A stretch of 64,000 nucleotides of DNA from the NCBI RefSeq assembly GCF_021117405.1, contig NZ_CP088251.1:3676501-3740500 (forward strand), given 5' to 3'. Of this stretch, positions 32,044 through 40,446 are shown one piece after another; positions within the stretch are counted from its first letter, which is position 1; the number at the start of each line of letters is the position of its first letter. The notes under the pieces were generated by a model, which worked only from the letters and a program-made list of their open reading frames with translations, did not search any database and was not told the DNA's origin. This stretch comes from Frateuria edaphi (GTDB lineage: Bacteria > Pseudomonadota > Gammaproteobacteria > Xanthomonadales > Rhodanobacteraceae). The position numbers and the translations under genes are program-made.

Positions 32044-35000
32044 ATGAATAAGCGTTACCTTCAGCACGGGGCCCAGCCTCGTCGCAGCGCTCTTACCGTG
32101 GCTCTGGCCTTGGGTTTGGGCTTTACCGGCCTCGCCTATGGTCAGGCCACGACCGGCAGCATTTTCGGTAGTGCGCCGGTTGCCGCGGGTGAAACCGTGG
32201 TGATCACCGGTCAGTCGGGCATCGCGCGCACGGTGACGGTGGACGAGTCAGGTCGTTACAGCGCCAATTCGCTGCCGGTCGGTATGTATACGGTCACGCT
32301 GATGCGTGACGGCCAGACGGTCTCGACCCGGAACAACGTCACGGTCAAGGTCAGCACCGGCACGGATGTTTCCTTCGACGGCGCCCAGAATGCGCAGAAC
32401 CTGGAAGGTCTCACCGTCACGGCCAACTCGCTGCCGTCGATCGACGTCACTGGCGTCGATTCGCGCACCGTGATCACCGCCCAGCAGCTTCGTCAGCTGC
32501 CGCTGGCGCGCAGCGCCGAAGCGATCGCGCTGCTGGCACCGACCGCAGTCCAGGGCTCGAGCTTCTTCACCGGCCCGACCGGCAACAGCCTGGTTTCGTT
32601 CGGCGGTTCCTCGGTGACCGAGAATGCCTACTACATCAACGGCATGAACGTTACCGATCCGCTCAATGGTCTTGGCGGCATCAACCTGCCCTACGGCTCG
32701 ATCGACCAGGAAGAAGTGCTGACCGGCGGTTACGGCGCGGCATACGGTCGTTCCGATGGTGGCGTGATCAACCAGATCGGCAAGCGCGGTACCAACGAGT
32801 GGCACTTCGGCGCCCAGGCTCTGTACACGCCGGGCAGCCTGCGCTCGGATCCGCGCAACATCTACGTTCCGAGCAATGGCTCGCTCTACCAGTACCGCAA
32901 CGACAACAAGACCTCCGAAATCGTCGAGAGCGCTTACGTTGGCGGCCCGATCATCCAGGATCGCCTGTACATGTTCGCCTCGGCCGAGGGTCATCGCACC
33001 AACGGCAAGAGCGTGGGCACGGCCGCAGGCGGCACCGAGACGGTCTACTCATACAACGATCCCAGCTGGTACGGCAAGATCGACTGGAACATCAATTCCA
33101 GCAACGTGCTCGAGCTGACCGGCGCGTCCACCAAGACCAGCTACAACGGCAACATCTACGGGTACGACAACGACACCCGCACGATGGGCGACTACCTGTA
33201 TGCCGATACGCATACGAAGACCGCCGCTTCGATGTGGATCGCCAAGTACACCGGTTACCTCACTGACGATCTGACTGTTTCGGCACAGTTCGGCAAGCAG
33301 AACACCGACCTGTACACCCAGCTTCCGGCCGACTTCAACGCGGACCTGATCGCGGTGCTGAGCCCTGATCAGCAGAATCCTGCGTACTCCGGCGGCGGCG
33401 CGGGCATCGGCAACACGCAGACCGTACTCACGACCACCGATCCGGCGCACCAGACCAAGGGCACGAACTATCGCTTGGACGTCACCTACGTGTTGGGTGA
33501 TCACACCCTCACGGCCGGTATCGACAACCAGCGTACGCAGGATCTGTCCGATGGTGACTACATCCCCACGAACGCAGGCTACGCGTGGGAATACAACAAG
33601 CTGAACGATCCCAGCGCTGACATCAGCGAGGGCCAGGTCGATTCGCCGTCCAACTACCCCGGTGGCGCGGATGGTTACTACGTCGCCCAGTACCGCTTCC
33701 GTACGGCCGCTTCGGTTCGCGTGGAACAGCGCGCCCAGTACGTCGAGGACGCGTGGCAGGTAAGCGACAACTGGCTGGTGAAGCTTGGTCTGCGCAACGA
33801 CCAGTTCACCAACTTCAATAGCGACGGCCAGGCTTACATCCGCCAGACCACGCCGCAGTGGGCTCCTCGCGTGGGCTTCAGCTGGGACGTCAACGGTGAT
33901 TCGACGTTCAAGATCTACGGTAACGCGGGCCGCTACTACCTCGCGCTCCCGACCAGCGTGGCTCTCCGTGGTGCCTCCGGTTCGTACTACACCCGCGTGT
34001 TCTACACCTACACGGGCATCGACCAGGCCACCGGTTATCCGACTGGTCTGACGCCGATCAACACCATCAACGGCGTCGGTGCCGAGTTCTCGGAAAACAA
34101 CGAGTACGGTCAGGCGCCGGATCCGCGTACGGTCACCGCCACCTCGCTGAAGGCGCAGTACCAGGATGAATACATCCTGGGCTTCGACAAGCAGCTGAAC
34201 TCGGCTTGGACCTATGGTGCGAAGGCGACTTATCGCAGCCTGAAGAACGAGATCGACGATACCTGCAATATCGAGCTCTTCACCGCGAAGGCCGAGTCGC
34301 TGGGTCTGGACACGGCGAACCTGCGTGGCTGCTACTTCTTCAACCCGGGTCGTGGCGCCACCTTCCAGGTGCCCGATGGCAACGGCGGCTACGGCGAGAT
34401 GTCCTTCACGAAGGAAGAGCTGGGCTTCCCGCAGGCCAAGCGCAACTTCTACGCGCTGAACCTCTACCTCGACCATCCGTTCGATGGCACCTGGTGGGGC
34501 CGCGTCGACTACACCTACTCGAAGAGCTACGGCAACTCCGAAGGTCAGGTCCGTTCCGATATCGGCCAGTCCGACATCGCTGCAACGGTGGACTGGGACT
34601 ACCCGTCGCTCATGGAGTACGCGGGCGGTCTGCTGCATAACGATCGCAAGCATCAGCTGAAGATCTATGGCGGCTACCAGTTCACTCCGGAGTGGAACGT
34701 CTCGGGCAACATCGCCGTGCTCTCGGGCGCGCCGTACAGCTGCCTTGACTTCTATGGCCCGGATGGCACTGCCCCGGCCTACGCTGGCCCGTACTACCAC
34801 TGGTGCGCGGGTCAGCCTTCGCCCGCCGGTACCGCCGGTCGCCTGCCGTGGCAGAAGATCGCTTCGTTCAATGTCGAGTACCGTCCTGCGTTTGCTGATC
34901 ACAAGCTGGCGTTCAATGCCAACGTCTACAACGTGTTCAACAGCCAGGAAACCACGTACCAGTACGAGTACAACACGTCCAGCTATGGCCGTCCGCGTGG

Positions 35001-35049
35001 CTTCACCACGCCGCGGTACGTCCGCTTCGGCGTGAGCTACGACTTCTAA
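32044..35049 (+). CDS. Oar-like TonB-dependent receptor (paralogue 1)
   Basis: A 1,001-residue outer-membrane receptor. An extended N-terminal region ends in a signal cleavage near LGFTGLAYGQA. A carboxypeptidase-regulatory-like beta-sandwich follows (about 35-110; SGRYSANSLPVGMYTVTLM), then the plug (QLRQLPLARSAEAIALLAPT, EEVLTGGYGAAYGRSDGGVI) and a long barrel ending in YVRFGVSYDF. Oar-like receptors import large or unusual substrates; none can be named here. It is about as long as, and clearly homologous to, the receptor at 37245, with four matching extracellular cysteines (DTCNIE, RGCYFF, YSCLDF, HWCAGQ). Confidence 0.93.
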   Translation: MNKRYLQHGAQPRRSALTVALALGLGFTGLAYGQATTGSIFGSAPVAAGETVVITGQSGIARTVTVDESGRYSANSLPVGMYTVTLMRDGQTVSTRNNVTVKVSTGTDVSFDGAQNAQNLEGLTVTANSLPSIDVTGVDSRTVITAQQLRQLPLARSAEAIALLAPTAVQGSSFFTGPTGNSLVSFGGSSVTENAYYINGMNVTDPLNGLGGINLPYGSIDQEEVLTGGYGAAYGRSDGGVINQIGKRGTNEWHFGAQALYTPGSLRSDPRNIYVPSNGSLYQYRNDNKTSEIVESAYVGGPIIQDRLYMFASAEGHRTNGKSVGTAAGGTETVYSYNDPSWYGKIDWNINSSNVLELTGASTKTSYNGNIYGYDNDTRTMGDYLYADTHTKTAASMWIAKYTGYLTDDLTVSAQFGKQNTDLYTQLPADFNADLIAVLSPDQQNPAYSGGGAGIGNTQTVLTTTDPAHQTKGTNYRLDVTYVLGDHTLTAGIDNQRTQDLSDGDYIPTNAGYAWEYNKLNDPSADISEGQVDSPSNYPGGADGYYVAQYRFRTAASVRVEQRAQYVEDAWQVSDNWLVKLGLRNDQFTNFNSDGQAYIRQTTPQWAPRVGFSWDVNGDSTFKIYGNAGRYYLALPTSVALRGASGSYYTRVFYTYTGIDQATGYPTGLTPINTINGVGAEFSENNEYGQAPDPRTVTATSLKAQYQDEYILGFDKQLNSAWTYGAKATYRSLKNEIDDTCNIELFTAKAESLGLDTANLRGCYFFNPGRGATFQVPDGNGGYGEMSFTKEELGFPQAKRNFYALNLYLDHPFDGTWWGRVDYTYSKSYGNSEGQVRSDIGQSDIAATVDWDYPSLMEYAGGLLHNDRKHQLKIYGGYQFTPEWNVSGNIAVLSGAPYSCLDFYGPDGTAPAYAGPYYHWCAGQPSPAGTAGRLPWQKIASFNVEYRPAFADHKLAFNANVYNVFNSQETTYQYEYNTSSYGRPRGFTTPRYVRFGVSYDF

Positions 35050-35074
35050 GAAGTCGAGTGGTCGAGGTAAACGA

Positions 35075-35105
35075 GGCCGGGACGAAAGTCCCGGCCTTTT
35101 TTTTT
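35075..35105 (+). terminator. Rho-independent terminator of the first Oar-like receptor
   Basis: GGCCGGGAC (35075-35083), a GAAA tetraloop and GTCCCGGCC (35088-35096) are followed by nine T residues. This is a textbook terminator. Confidence 0.95.
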
Positions 35106-35109
35106 GCAG

Positions 35110-35420
35110 CCCGGGAAGCGCGGCCTGATTTCGGCGAAAGCAACAGGCAGCGCCTTAATAGCCGAGCACGCGCTTGAATATTTGATACGGTTGTTCATGC
35201 CCTGGATGTACCCGCTTGTGGTTGCCAGGGCGATCAGCTTGAGATCGCTCTCGGCTGCCACTTGCCTTGGTGGCCACGCCAGGATCGTCAGTCGCTACAA
35301 GATGGAGGTCACCAGACTTGGGTTTTGAGGGGACTGTCGTCGGTAAGCCTGCCGAGATCAGGCGGATCAACAGCGGCTGCCCTGGATGACTTGGAGCTCG
35401 GTCGGCTCGTCCTTTACCGC
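35110..35420 (-). pseudogene. Degraded transposase fragment, ISL3-like C-terminus
   Basis: Read leftward, one frame gives ESDLKLIALATTSGYIQG followed by MNNRIK. The adjacent frame continues as IFKRVLGY and a stop. Joined across a frameshift near 35185, they give GYIQGMNNRIK...IFKRVLGY. This resembles the conserved end of ISL3-type transposases (…EGINNKIK…KRVAFGY, from memory). Upstream sequence in neighbouring frames is open but not recognisable. No terminal inverted repeats were found, so this is an old remnant. Confidence 0.4.
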
Positions 35421-35632
35421 GTGCCTGGTGGATGCGTACCGGGGCGATAACCTCGCCGGAGAAACAACCCTGGATCATTCGCGCACCATCAAGCGGACTG
35501 CGGAAGACTCGGCCGCTCCGAATGCGCGTGATTGTCAGGCGCCGCGTTGTTGCGCAATATCGGTCGTCGAGTGGCAATGCTCACTAACGCTCCGCAGCCC
35601 ACGCTGCCGCGCAAGGAAACCGAGGAGGAGTC
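35421..35632. other. Spacer with no supported gene before the Tiki-like gene
   Basis: Short open frames cross this stretch on both strands without protein-like signatures. It ends in GAGGAGGAGTC, the ribosome binding site of the next gene. No good sigma-70 promoter was picked out by eye. It may be further decayed insertion-sequence material. Confidence 0.4.
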
Positions 35633-36967
35633 ATGCGCTTCCACCGTCAGATGATTCTTGCGCAGCTGTTGTGGCTGCTCTGCGTCGCCAGCTGCGAAGC
35701 CTCCAACCCGTTCGGACCGGGATTGACCACGTTGTTCAAAGAGGCCCACTCGCAGAAGAGCGACTTGGCCAGGTATCAATACCTGTCACATGCGTTGCTC
35801 ACGAGCCCGCCCGGGGAATACAGCTTCGCGCTGCAGTTGTATGCCTTTACCGAGAACGAGCTCGGCCTCTATAACGAAGCGTTGCGGGACTATCCGCTGC
35901 GCAGCGCGCCGATAGCCGGGTTGACGCTGCCCAGCCCCGCCGCGTGGCAACCGGCAGACGCCGCCGACGCTATCGCCGAAGCGGCCACCGGCCATCGCCT
36001 GGTAATGATCAACGAGGCCCACCATGACGCGCACACGAGACAGCTGACGCTACTGCTGCTTCCGAAACTACGAGCCGCCGGATTCAAGTATTTCGCCGCC
36101 GAGGCGCTGGGACCGGACGATGCCTTGGAGAAACGCGGCTATCCGACCTCTGCCAGCGGATCGGAGTATCTCCACGAGCCTCTATATGGCGAAATCATTC
36201 GCGAGGCCATACGCCTGGGCTATACGATCGTCCCCTACGACTCCTCGCAGCGCGACGTTCAGAAACGTGAGGAGGATCAGGCTCGAAACCTGTTTGATTC
36301 GATTTTTCGCAAGGATGCGTCAGCGCGAGTTTTCGTGCACGCAGGGTATGCCCATATCGACAAGAAAGAGGGGCGGTTGGGTAATGTGCGACCCATGGGG
36401 ATGCTGCTCGGAAACATGATCGGAGAACAGCCTTTCTCAATCGACCAGACCCAATTCCGCGAACAATTTCCAAATATCGATCAGCAGTATCTGCAGCTTA
36501 TCCGCACCTTTCGTCCGAAGGGACCTACGGTGCTCGTAAACAAAAATGGCGGGCGCATCTGGGCGGCGGCGCCAGCCCAATACGACGTCAGCGTTATCCT
36601 TCCCTCGGAGCGCAAATCCGCACTCGATAGCGGTTCGTTGCGAAGCCAGGTCATTATCCGGGACGCCAACCAGCCTTTTCCGATGACTGCGCACATAGTC
36701 AACACGCAGCGGCCGGACTGGATGGACCTTGGCGGGCAGCGGCGCCCGTACCCGATACGTACCCAGTTGTGCAAGGCGGTGATTCCTTGTGTCGTCGAGG
36801 CGCGTTATCAGGGGGAAAATGATCAGGCAATACCCGCGGACAGGTACGCTTTTATCCACCCGAATTCGGCTGCCGACTTGTATCTATTTCCCGGGCAATA
36901 TCGACTTTCCGCCCGTGGCCCACAAGGCAAGTTACTGTCGGACCGGACAATTTCCGTGGACCGGTAA
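35633..36967 (+). CDS. Exported protein with Tiki/ChaN/EreA-like motifs, function unknown
   Basis: A 444-residue protein with a signal peptide (ILAQLLWLLCVASCEA). The cysteine in ASCEAS could make it a lipoprotein, but the lipobox is poor. Residues 122-245 show LVMINEAHHDAHTRQLTLLL (NEAHHD at 127-132), AGFKYFAAEAL, LGYTIVPYDSS and VFVHAGYAHI (234-242). This spacing of an E-x-H motif, an E and a late GYxH motif is typical of the Tiki/TraB/ChaN/erythromycin-esterase superfamily of metal-dependent or haem-binding proteins. The C-terminal 150 residues are beta-rich and unassigned. GC content is visibly lower (sampled lines near 53-63%) than in the neighbours. The strong GAGGAGG ribosome site fixes the start. 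Confidence 0.6.
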   Translation: MRFHRQMILAQLLWLLCVASCEASNPFGPGLTTLFKEAHSQKSDLARYQYLSHALLTSPPGEYSFALQLYAFTENELGLYNEALRDYPLRSAPIAGLTLPSPAAWQPADAADAIAEAATGHRLVMINEAHHDAHTRQLTLLLLPKLRAAGFKYFAAEALGPDDALEKRGYPTSASGSEYLHEPLYGEIIREAIRLGYTIVPYDSSQRDVQKREEDQARNLFDSIFRKDASARVFVHAGYAHIDKKEGRLGNVRPMGMLLGNMIGEQPFSIDQTQFREQFPNIDQQYLQLIRTFRPKGPTVLVNKNGGRIWAAAPAQYDVSVILPSERKSALDSGSLRSQVIIRDANQPFPMTAHIVNTQRPDWMDLGGQRRPYPIRTQLCKAVIPCVVEARYQGENDQAIPADRYAFIHPNSAADLYLFPGQYRLSARGPQGKLLSDRTISVDR

Positions 36968-37073
36968 GCAAGCCCCTGCGGCCCGTGCGGCCGAGTCCGG
37001 TGGACGATACCTCTTGTGACAACCGCGTGAAGATTGGCTTGCTGCAATGCCCGTCTCACTGCTAAAGAGATGA

Positions 37074-37113
37074 TAAAAAAAAGTTGACACGTCGTCGGAC
37101 GCGGCGCTAGGTT
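37074..37113 (+). promoter_or_regulatory. Promoter of the second Oar-like receptor, with A-tract
   Basis: TAAAAAAAAGTTGACA (37074-37089) followed by 18 bases and TAGGTT (37108-37113). It matches the promoter before the first receptor in sequence and spacing. Confidence 0.75.
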
Positions 37114-37227
37114 GGGAATTGCAGTGGGTGGCTAAGTGGTTGAGGCTGGTGCGCTGTTTTGCCGGTTTCCAATTGCGCGTGAGTCCAGTTCTCTTTGTGC
37201 TTGCCTTTCGAGCCCGGAAACGGGCGA

Positions 37228-37244
37228 TCTGGGGAGATCTCATA
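37228..37244 (+). promoter_or_regulatory. RBS-spanning hairpin of the second Oar-like receptor
   Basis: GATCTGGGGAGATCTCATA precedes ATG 37245 and repeats the stem GATCT/AGATC and loop GGGG seen before the first receptor. The upstream flank (TTTCGAGCCCGGAAACGGGC) can add a second small hairpin. Confidence 0.6.
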
Positions 37245-40200
37245 ATGAACGAGCGACACATCACGCGGGGGGCCATGCCCCGCCGCACAACCCTGACGGT
37301 TGCGCTTGCCATGGGGTTGGGTTTCACCGGCTTTGCCTTCGGCCAAGCCACCACCGGCAGCATCTTCGGCACCGCGCCGGTCGCCGCCGGCGAAACGGTC
37401 CTGGTCCAGGGAGCCAACGGCGCCAGCCGCGAAGTCGCCGTGGACGAAAGCGGCCGCTATTCGGTCACCGTGCCCGTAGGTCGGTACACGGTCACGCTGC
37501 GCAAGGACGGGCAGGTGCTGGCGACCCAGGAGAACGTTGCCGTATCACCCGGCGGCGGTACGCAGGTGCCTTTCGCTGCTGCGACCGCGGAGAACGCGCA
37601 GAACCTGGGCACCGTGCAGGTGGTGGCCAGCGCGCTGCCCGCGATCGATGTAACAAGCGTCAACTCCAGCACCATCATCACCGCCGCAGACCTTGCCAAG
37701 CTTCCGGTCACGCGTAACGCGGAGTCGATTGCGTTGCTTGCTCCTGGCACGGTCAAAGGTAGCGGCTACTTCGCGAATGCCGTCGCGTTCGGCGGTTCCA
37801 GCGTGTCCGAGAACGCGTACTACGTGAACGGATACAACACGGGCGAGCCCTACCGCAATATCGGCGGTTTCCAGTTGCCCTACGGCGCGATCGACCAGCA
37901 GGAAACCTTGACCGGCGGCTACAGCGCTAAATACGGCCGCTCAGACGGCGGTGTCATCAACCAGATCGGCAAGCGAGGCACCAACGAGTGGCATTTCGGC
38001 GCCCAGGTGGTCTGGCAGCCGCGCTCTCTCCAGGCGAGCCCTCGCAACAACTATTACGGGAACCCCGCCGTACCGTCCGCGATCCCCAACGCCAACAGCG
38101 CCGACGGCCTGACCCATTATGAATTGGAAGATCCAAGCAAGCCGGGCACGCTGCACCAGTACCGCAACGACAACAAGGAATGGGAAACCGTCTACTCGGC
38201 TTACGTCGGCGGTCCGCTGATCCAGGACAAGCTGTTCATGTTCCTGGCTGGCGAGATCACGAGGAACCATTCGACCAACGTGGAAACGGATGACCTGGCC
38301 AAGGTCCAGTACAACCAGGACAGGAATACCAAGTTCTACGGAAAGCTGGATTGGAACATCACCGACAACAACGTCTTCGAGCTCACCGCGCTAAAGAACA
38401 ACAATAACACCGGTGCCGGCCGCACCTACGATTTCAACTACGACACGCTGCAGTCCGGCGATTTCGTCACGACCAACGATGTAGTCAAGAACGATGCGAC
38501 CTTCTACATCGGTCATTTCACGAGCTACATCACCGACAACGCGACGCTGAGCGTCCTGTACGGCAAGGCCGACTTCAAGGGCCCGACGATCTACGGTCGA
38601 GGCGCGGACAGCGGGCTGCCTTTCATCTCGCGCTCGTACAACCAGGACCCGGCGCTCAACGGCGGTACGCCCATCGTAAACGGCCAGACGAACGTCTCCT
38701 GGTTCTCCGATAACGCGAAAGATTCCACGCGCGGCCTGCGCATCGACTTCGACTACCGCCTGGGCGACCATGACCTGTCGGCAGGTATCGACAACATGCA
38801 CTACGCGGCAAAGAACCGCGGCCAGAACCAGCAGAACCCGTTCAATCCGGACCTGAACTACTACTGGCGCTACTATCCGGGCTACGTTCAGAAGCGCGAG
38901 ATCGGCTGGGAAACCAGCATGTCGATGTCGCAGAAGGCCTGGTACCTGCAGGATGCCTGGCAGGTGACCTCGAACGTGCTGCTGAACATCGGTCTTCGCA
39001 ACGACCACTTCACGAACTTCAACGACGTGGGCGAAGCCTTCGTCGACGAGAAGAACCAGTGGGAGCCGCGCATCGGCGTCAGCTGGGACGTGAACGGCGA
39101 TTCCTCGCTCAAGATCTATGGCAACGTCGGTCGCTACTACCTGGCGCTTCCCGACAACGCCGCCGAGCGCGCCGCGAACGCGTCCACATTCCTGACCACC
39201 ACGTACTACTACACCGGCATCGATGAGAACGGCATACCGACGGGCCTGACCATTCGTACGCCCGAGACCTCGCCCGATGGCGAATACGGCGATCCGAAAG
39301 ATCCGCAGCAGGTCACCGCGCGCAACCTGAAGCCGGAATACCTGGACGAGTACATCGCCGGCTTCGACATGCAGCTCAACGATGAGTGGACGTTCGGCGC
39401 CAAGGCGATGTGGCGCGACCTGAAAAGCGCCATCGACGACGAATGCTCGCCCAGCCGCATCGAGGACAAGATGCGCAGCCTGGGGCTGATCACGACGACG
39501 GAGGATTTCGATTCTGCCTCCGGTTACTACAACTCGCTGTATGGCTCTGCGTACTGCCGTCTGATCAACCCGGGCCAGACCAACAACATGCTCATCGTCG
39601 CGGACGATGGTGCGAGCAGCGTCCTCGTCCCGATGTCCAAGGAAGACTGGGGATACTCGCAAGGCGTCAAGCGCAAGGTTGGTTCCTTGAACCTGTACCT
39701 GGAGCACCCGTTCGACGGCAAGTGGCAGGCGCGCGTCGACTACACCTACACCCATGGTTTCGGCAATACCGAAGGCCAGGTACGCTCCGACTTCGGTCAG
39801 CAGGACGTGTCCAAGACCGAGGACTGGGATTCGGCCGAGTTGATGGATGGCCAGAACGGCGAGCTGATCAATGTGCGCAAGCACCAGATCCGCATCCGCG
39901 GCGCATACCAGATCAGTCCGGAATGGTTGATCTCCGGTACCCTGCTGGCCCAGTCTGGCGTGCCGAAGGAGTGCTTGGGCTACTACGGGCCGGATGGCGT
40001 CGGTGACCCGACCGGATACAACGCCGGCGGCAGCGGCAACTACCACTGGTGTCACGGCATCCGCATGCCCCCAGGTTCGACCGGGCATACACCCTGGACC
40101 AAGCCGCTAAACCTCGGCATCCACTACTCGCCGAGCTTCGCCGACCACAAGCTGGGCATCAACCTGGACATCTTCAACGTCTTCAACGAGCAGAAGGCGG

Positions 40201-40358
40201 CCCAGACCGACCCAGCGGGCGAGGCGGCTTACAACGGCGGCGTCGATGCCGATGGCAACACGGTTCCGGACATCGTCTACGTGAACAATTCCTACGGCGA
40301 CGCGCTCTTCTACGAAGAGCCCCGGACCATTCGGCTTTCGGTAACCTACGACTACTGA
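37245..40358 (+). CDS. Oar-like TonB-dependent receptor (paralogue 2)
   Basis: A 1,037-residue outer-membrane receptor built like paralogue 1. It has an extended signal region ending near LGFTGFAFGQA, a carboxypeptidase-regulatory-like domain (DESGRYSVTVPVGRYTVTLR), plug segments DLAKLPVTRNAESIALLAPG and GGYSAKYGRSDGGVINQIG, and a barrel ending in TIRLSVTYDY. The plug and periplasmic parts are close to paralogue 1, while the extracellular loops diverge. This suggests duplication followed by a change of substrate. Four loop cysteines (DECSPS, AYCRLI, KECLGY, HWCHGI) match those of paralogue 1. It ends at a terminator shared with the convergent sulfotransferase region. Confidence 0.93.
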   Translation: MNERHITRGAMPRRTTLTVALAMGLGFTGFAFGQATTGSIFGTAPVAAGETVLVQGANGASREVAVDESGRYSVTVPVGRYTVTLRKDGQVLATQENVAVSPGGGTQVPFAAATAENAQNLGTVQVVASALPAIDVTSVNSSTIITAADLAKLPVTRNAESIALLAPGTVKGSGYFANAVAFGGSSVSENAYYVNGYNTGEPYRNIGGFQLPYGAIDQQETLTGGYSAKYGRSDGGVINQIGKRGTNEWHFGAQVVWQPRSLQASPRNNYYGNPAVPSAIPNANSADGLTHYELEDPSKPGTLHQYRNDNKEWETVYSAYVGGPLIQDKLFMFLAGEITRNHSTNVETDDLAKVQYNQDRNTKFYGKLDWNITDNNVFELTALKNNNNTGAGRTYDFNYDTLQSGDFVTTNDVVKNDATFYIGHFTSYITDNATLSVLYGKADFKGPTIYGRGADSGLPFISRSYNQDPALNGGTPIVNGQTNVSWFSDNAKDSTRGLRIDFDYRLGDHDLSAGIDNMHYAAKNRGQNQQNPFNPDLNYYWRYYPGYVQKREIGWETSMSMSQKAWYLQDAWQVTSNVLLNIGLRNDHFTNFNDVGEAFVDEKNQWEPRIGVSWDVNGDSSLKIYGNVGRYYLALPDNAAERAANASTFLTTTYYYTGIDENGIPTGLTIRTPETSPDGEYGDPKDPQQVTARNLKPEYLDEYIAGFDMQLNDEWTFGAKAMWRDLKSAIDDECSPSRIEDKMRSLGLITTTEDFDSASGYYNSLYGSAYCRLINPGQTNNMLIVADDGASSVLVPMSKEDWGYSQGVKRKVGSLNLYLEHPFDGKWQARVDYTYTHGFGNTEGQVRSDFGQQDVSKTEDWDSAELMDGQNGELINVRKHQIRIRGAYQISPEWLISGTLLAQSGVPKECLGYYGPDGVGDPTGYNAGGSGNYHWCHGIRMPPGSTGHTPWTKPLNLGIHYSPSFADHKLGINLDIFNVFNEQKAAQTDPAGEAAYNGGVDADGNTVPDIVYVNNSYGDALFYEEPRTIRLSVTYDY

Positions 40359-40380
40359 CGAACGCTGGTTGTGCTGCATA

Positions 40381-40414
40381 GAACCACCGGCCCTTGCGGC
40401 CGGTGGTTCTTTTT
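40381..40414. terminator. Rho-independent terminator of the second Oar-like receptor
   Basis: GAACCACCGGCC (40381-40392), loop CTTGC and GGCCGGTGGTTC (40398-40409) are followed by TTTTT. The 12-bp stem is perfect. It lies between convergent genes. Confidence 0.95.
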
Positions 40415-40446
40415 GAGACACCGGCACCCGCAGAAGAAGCACGGTT

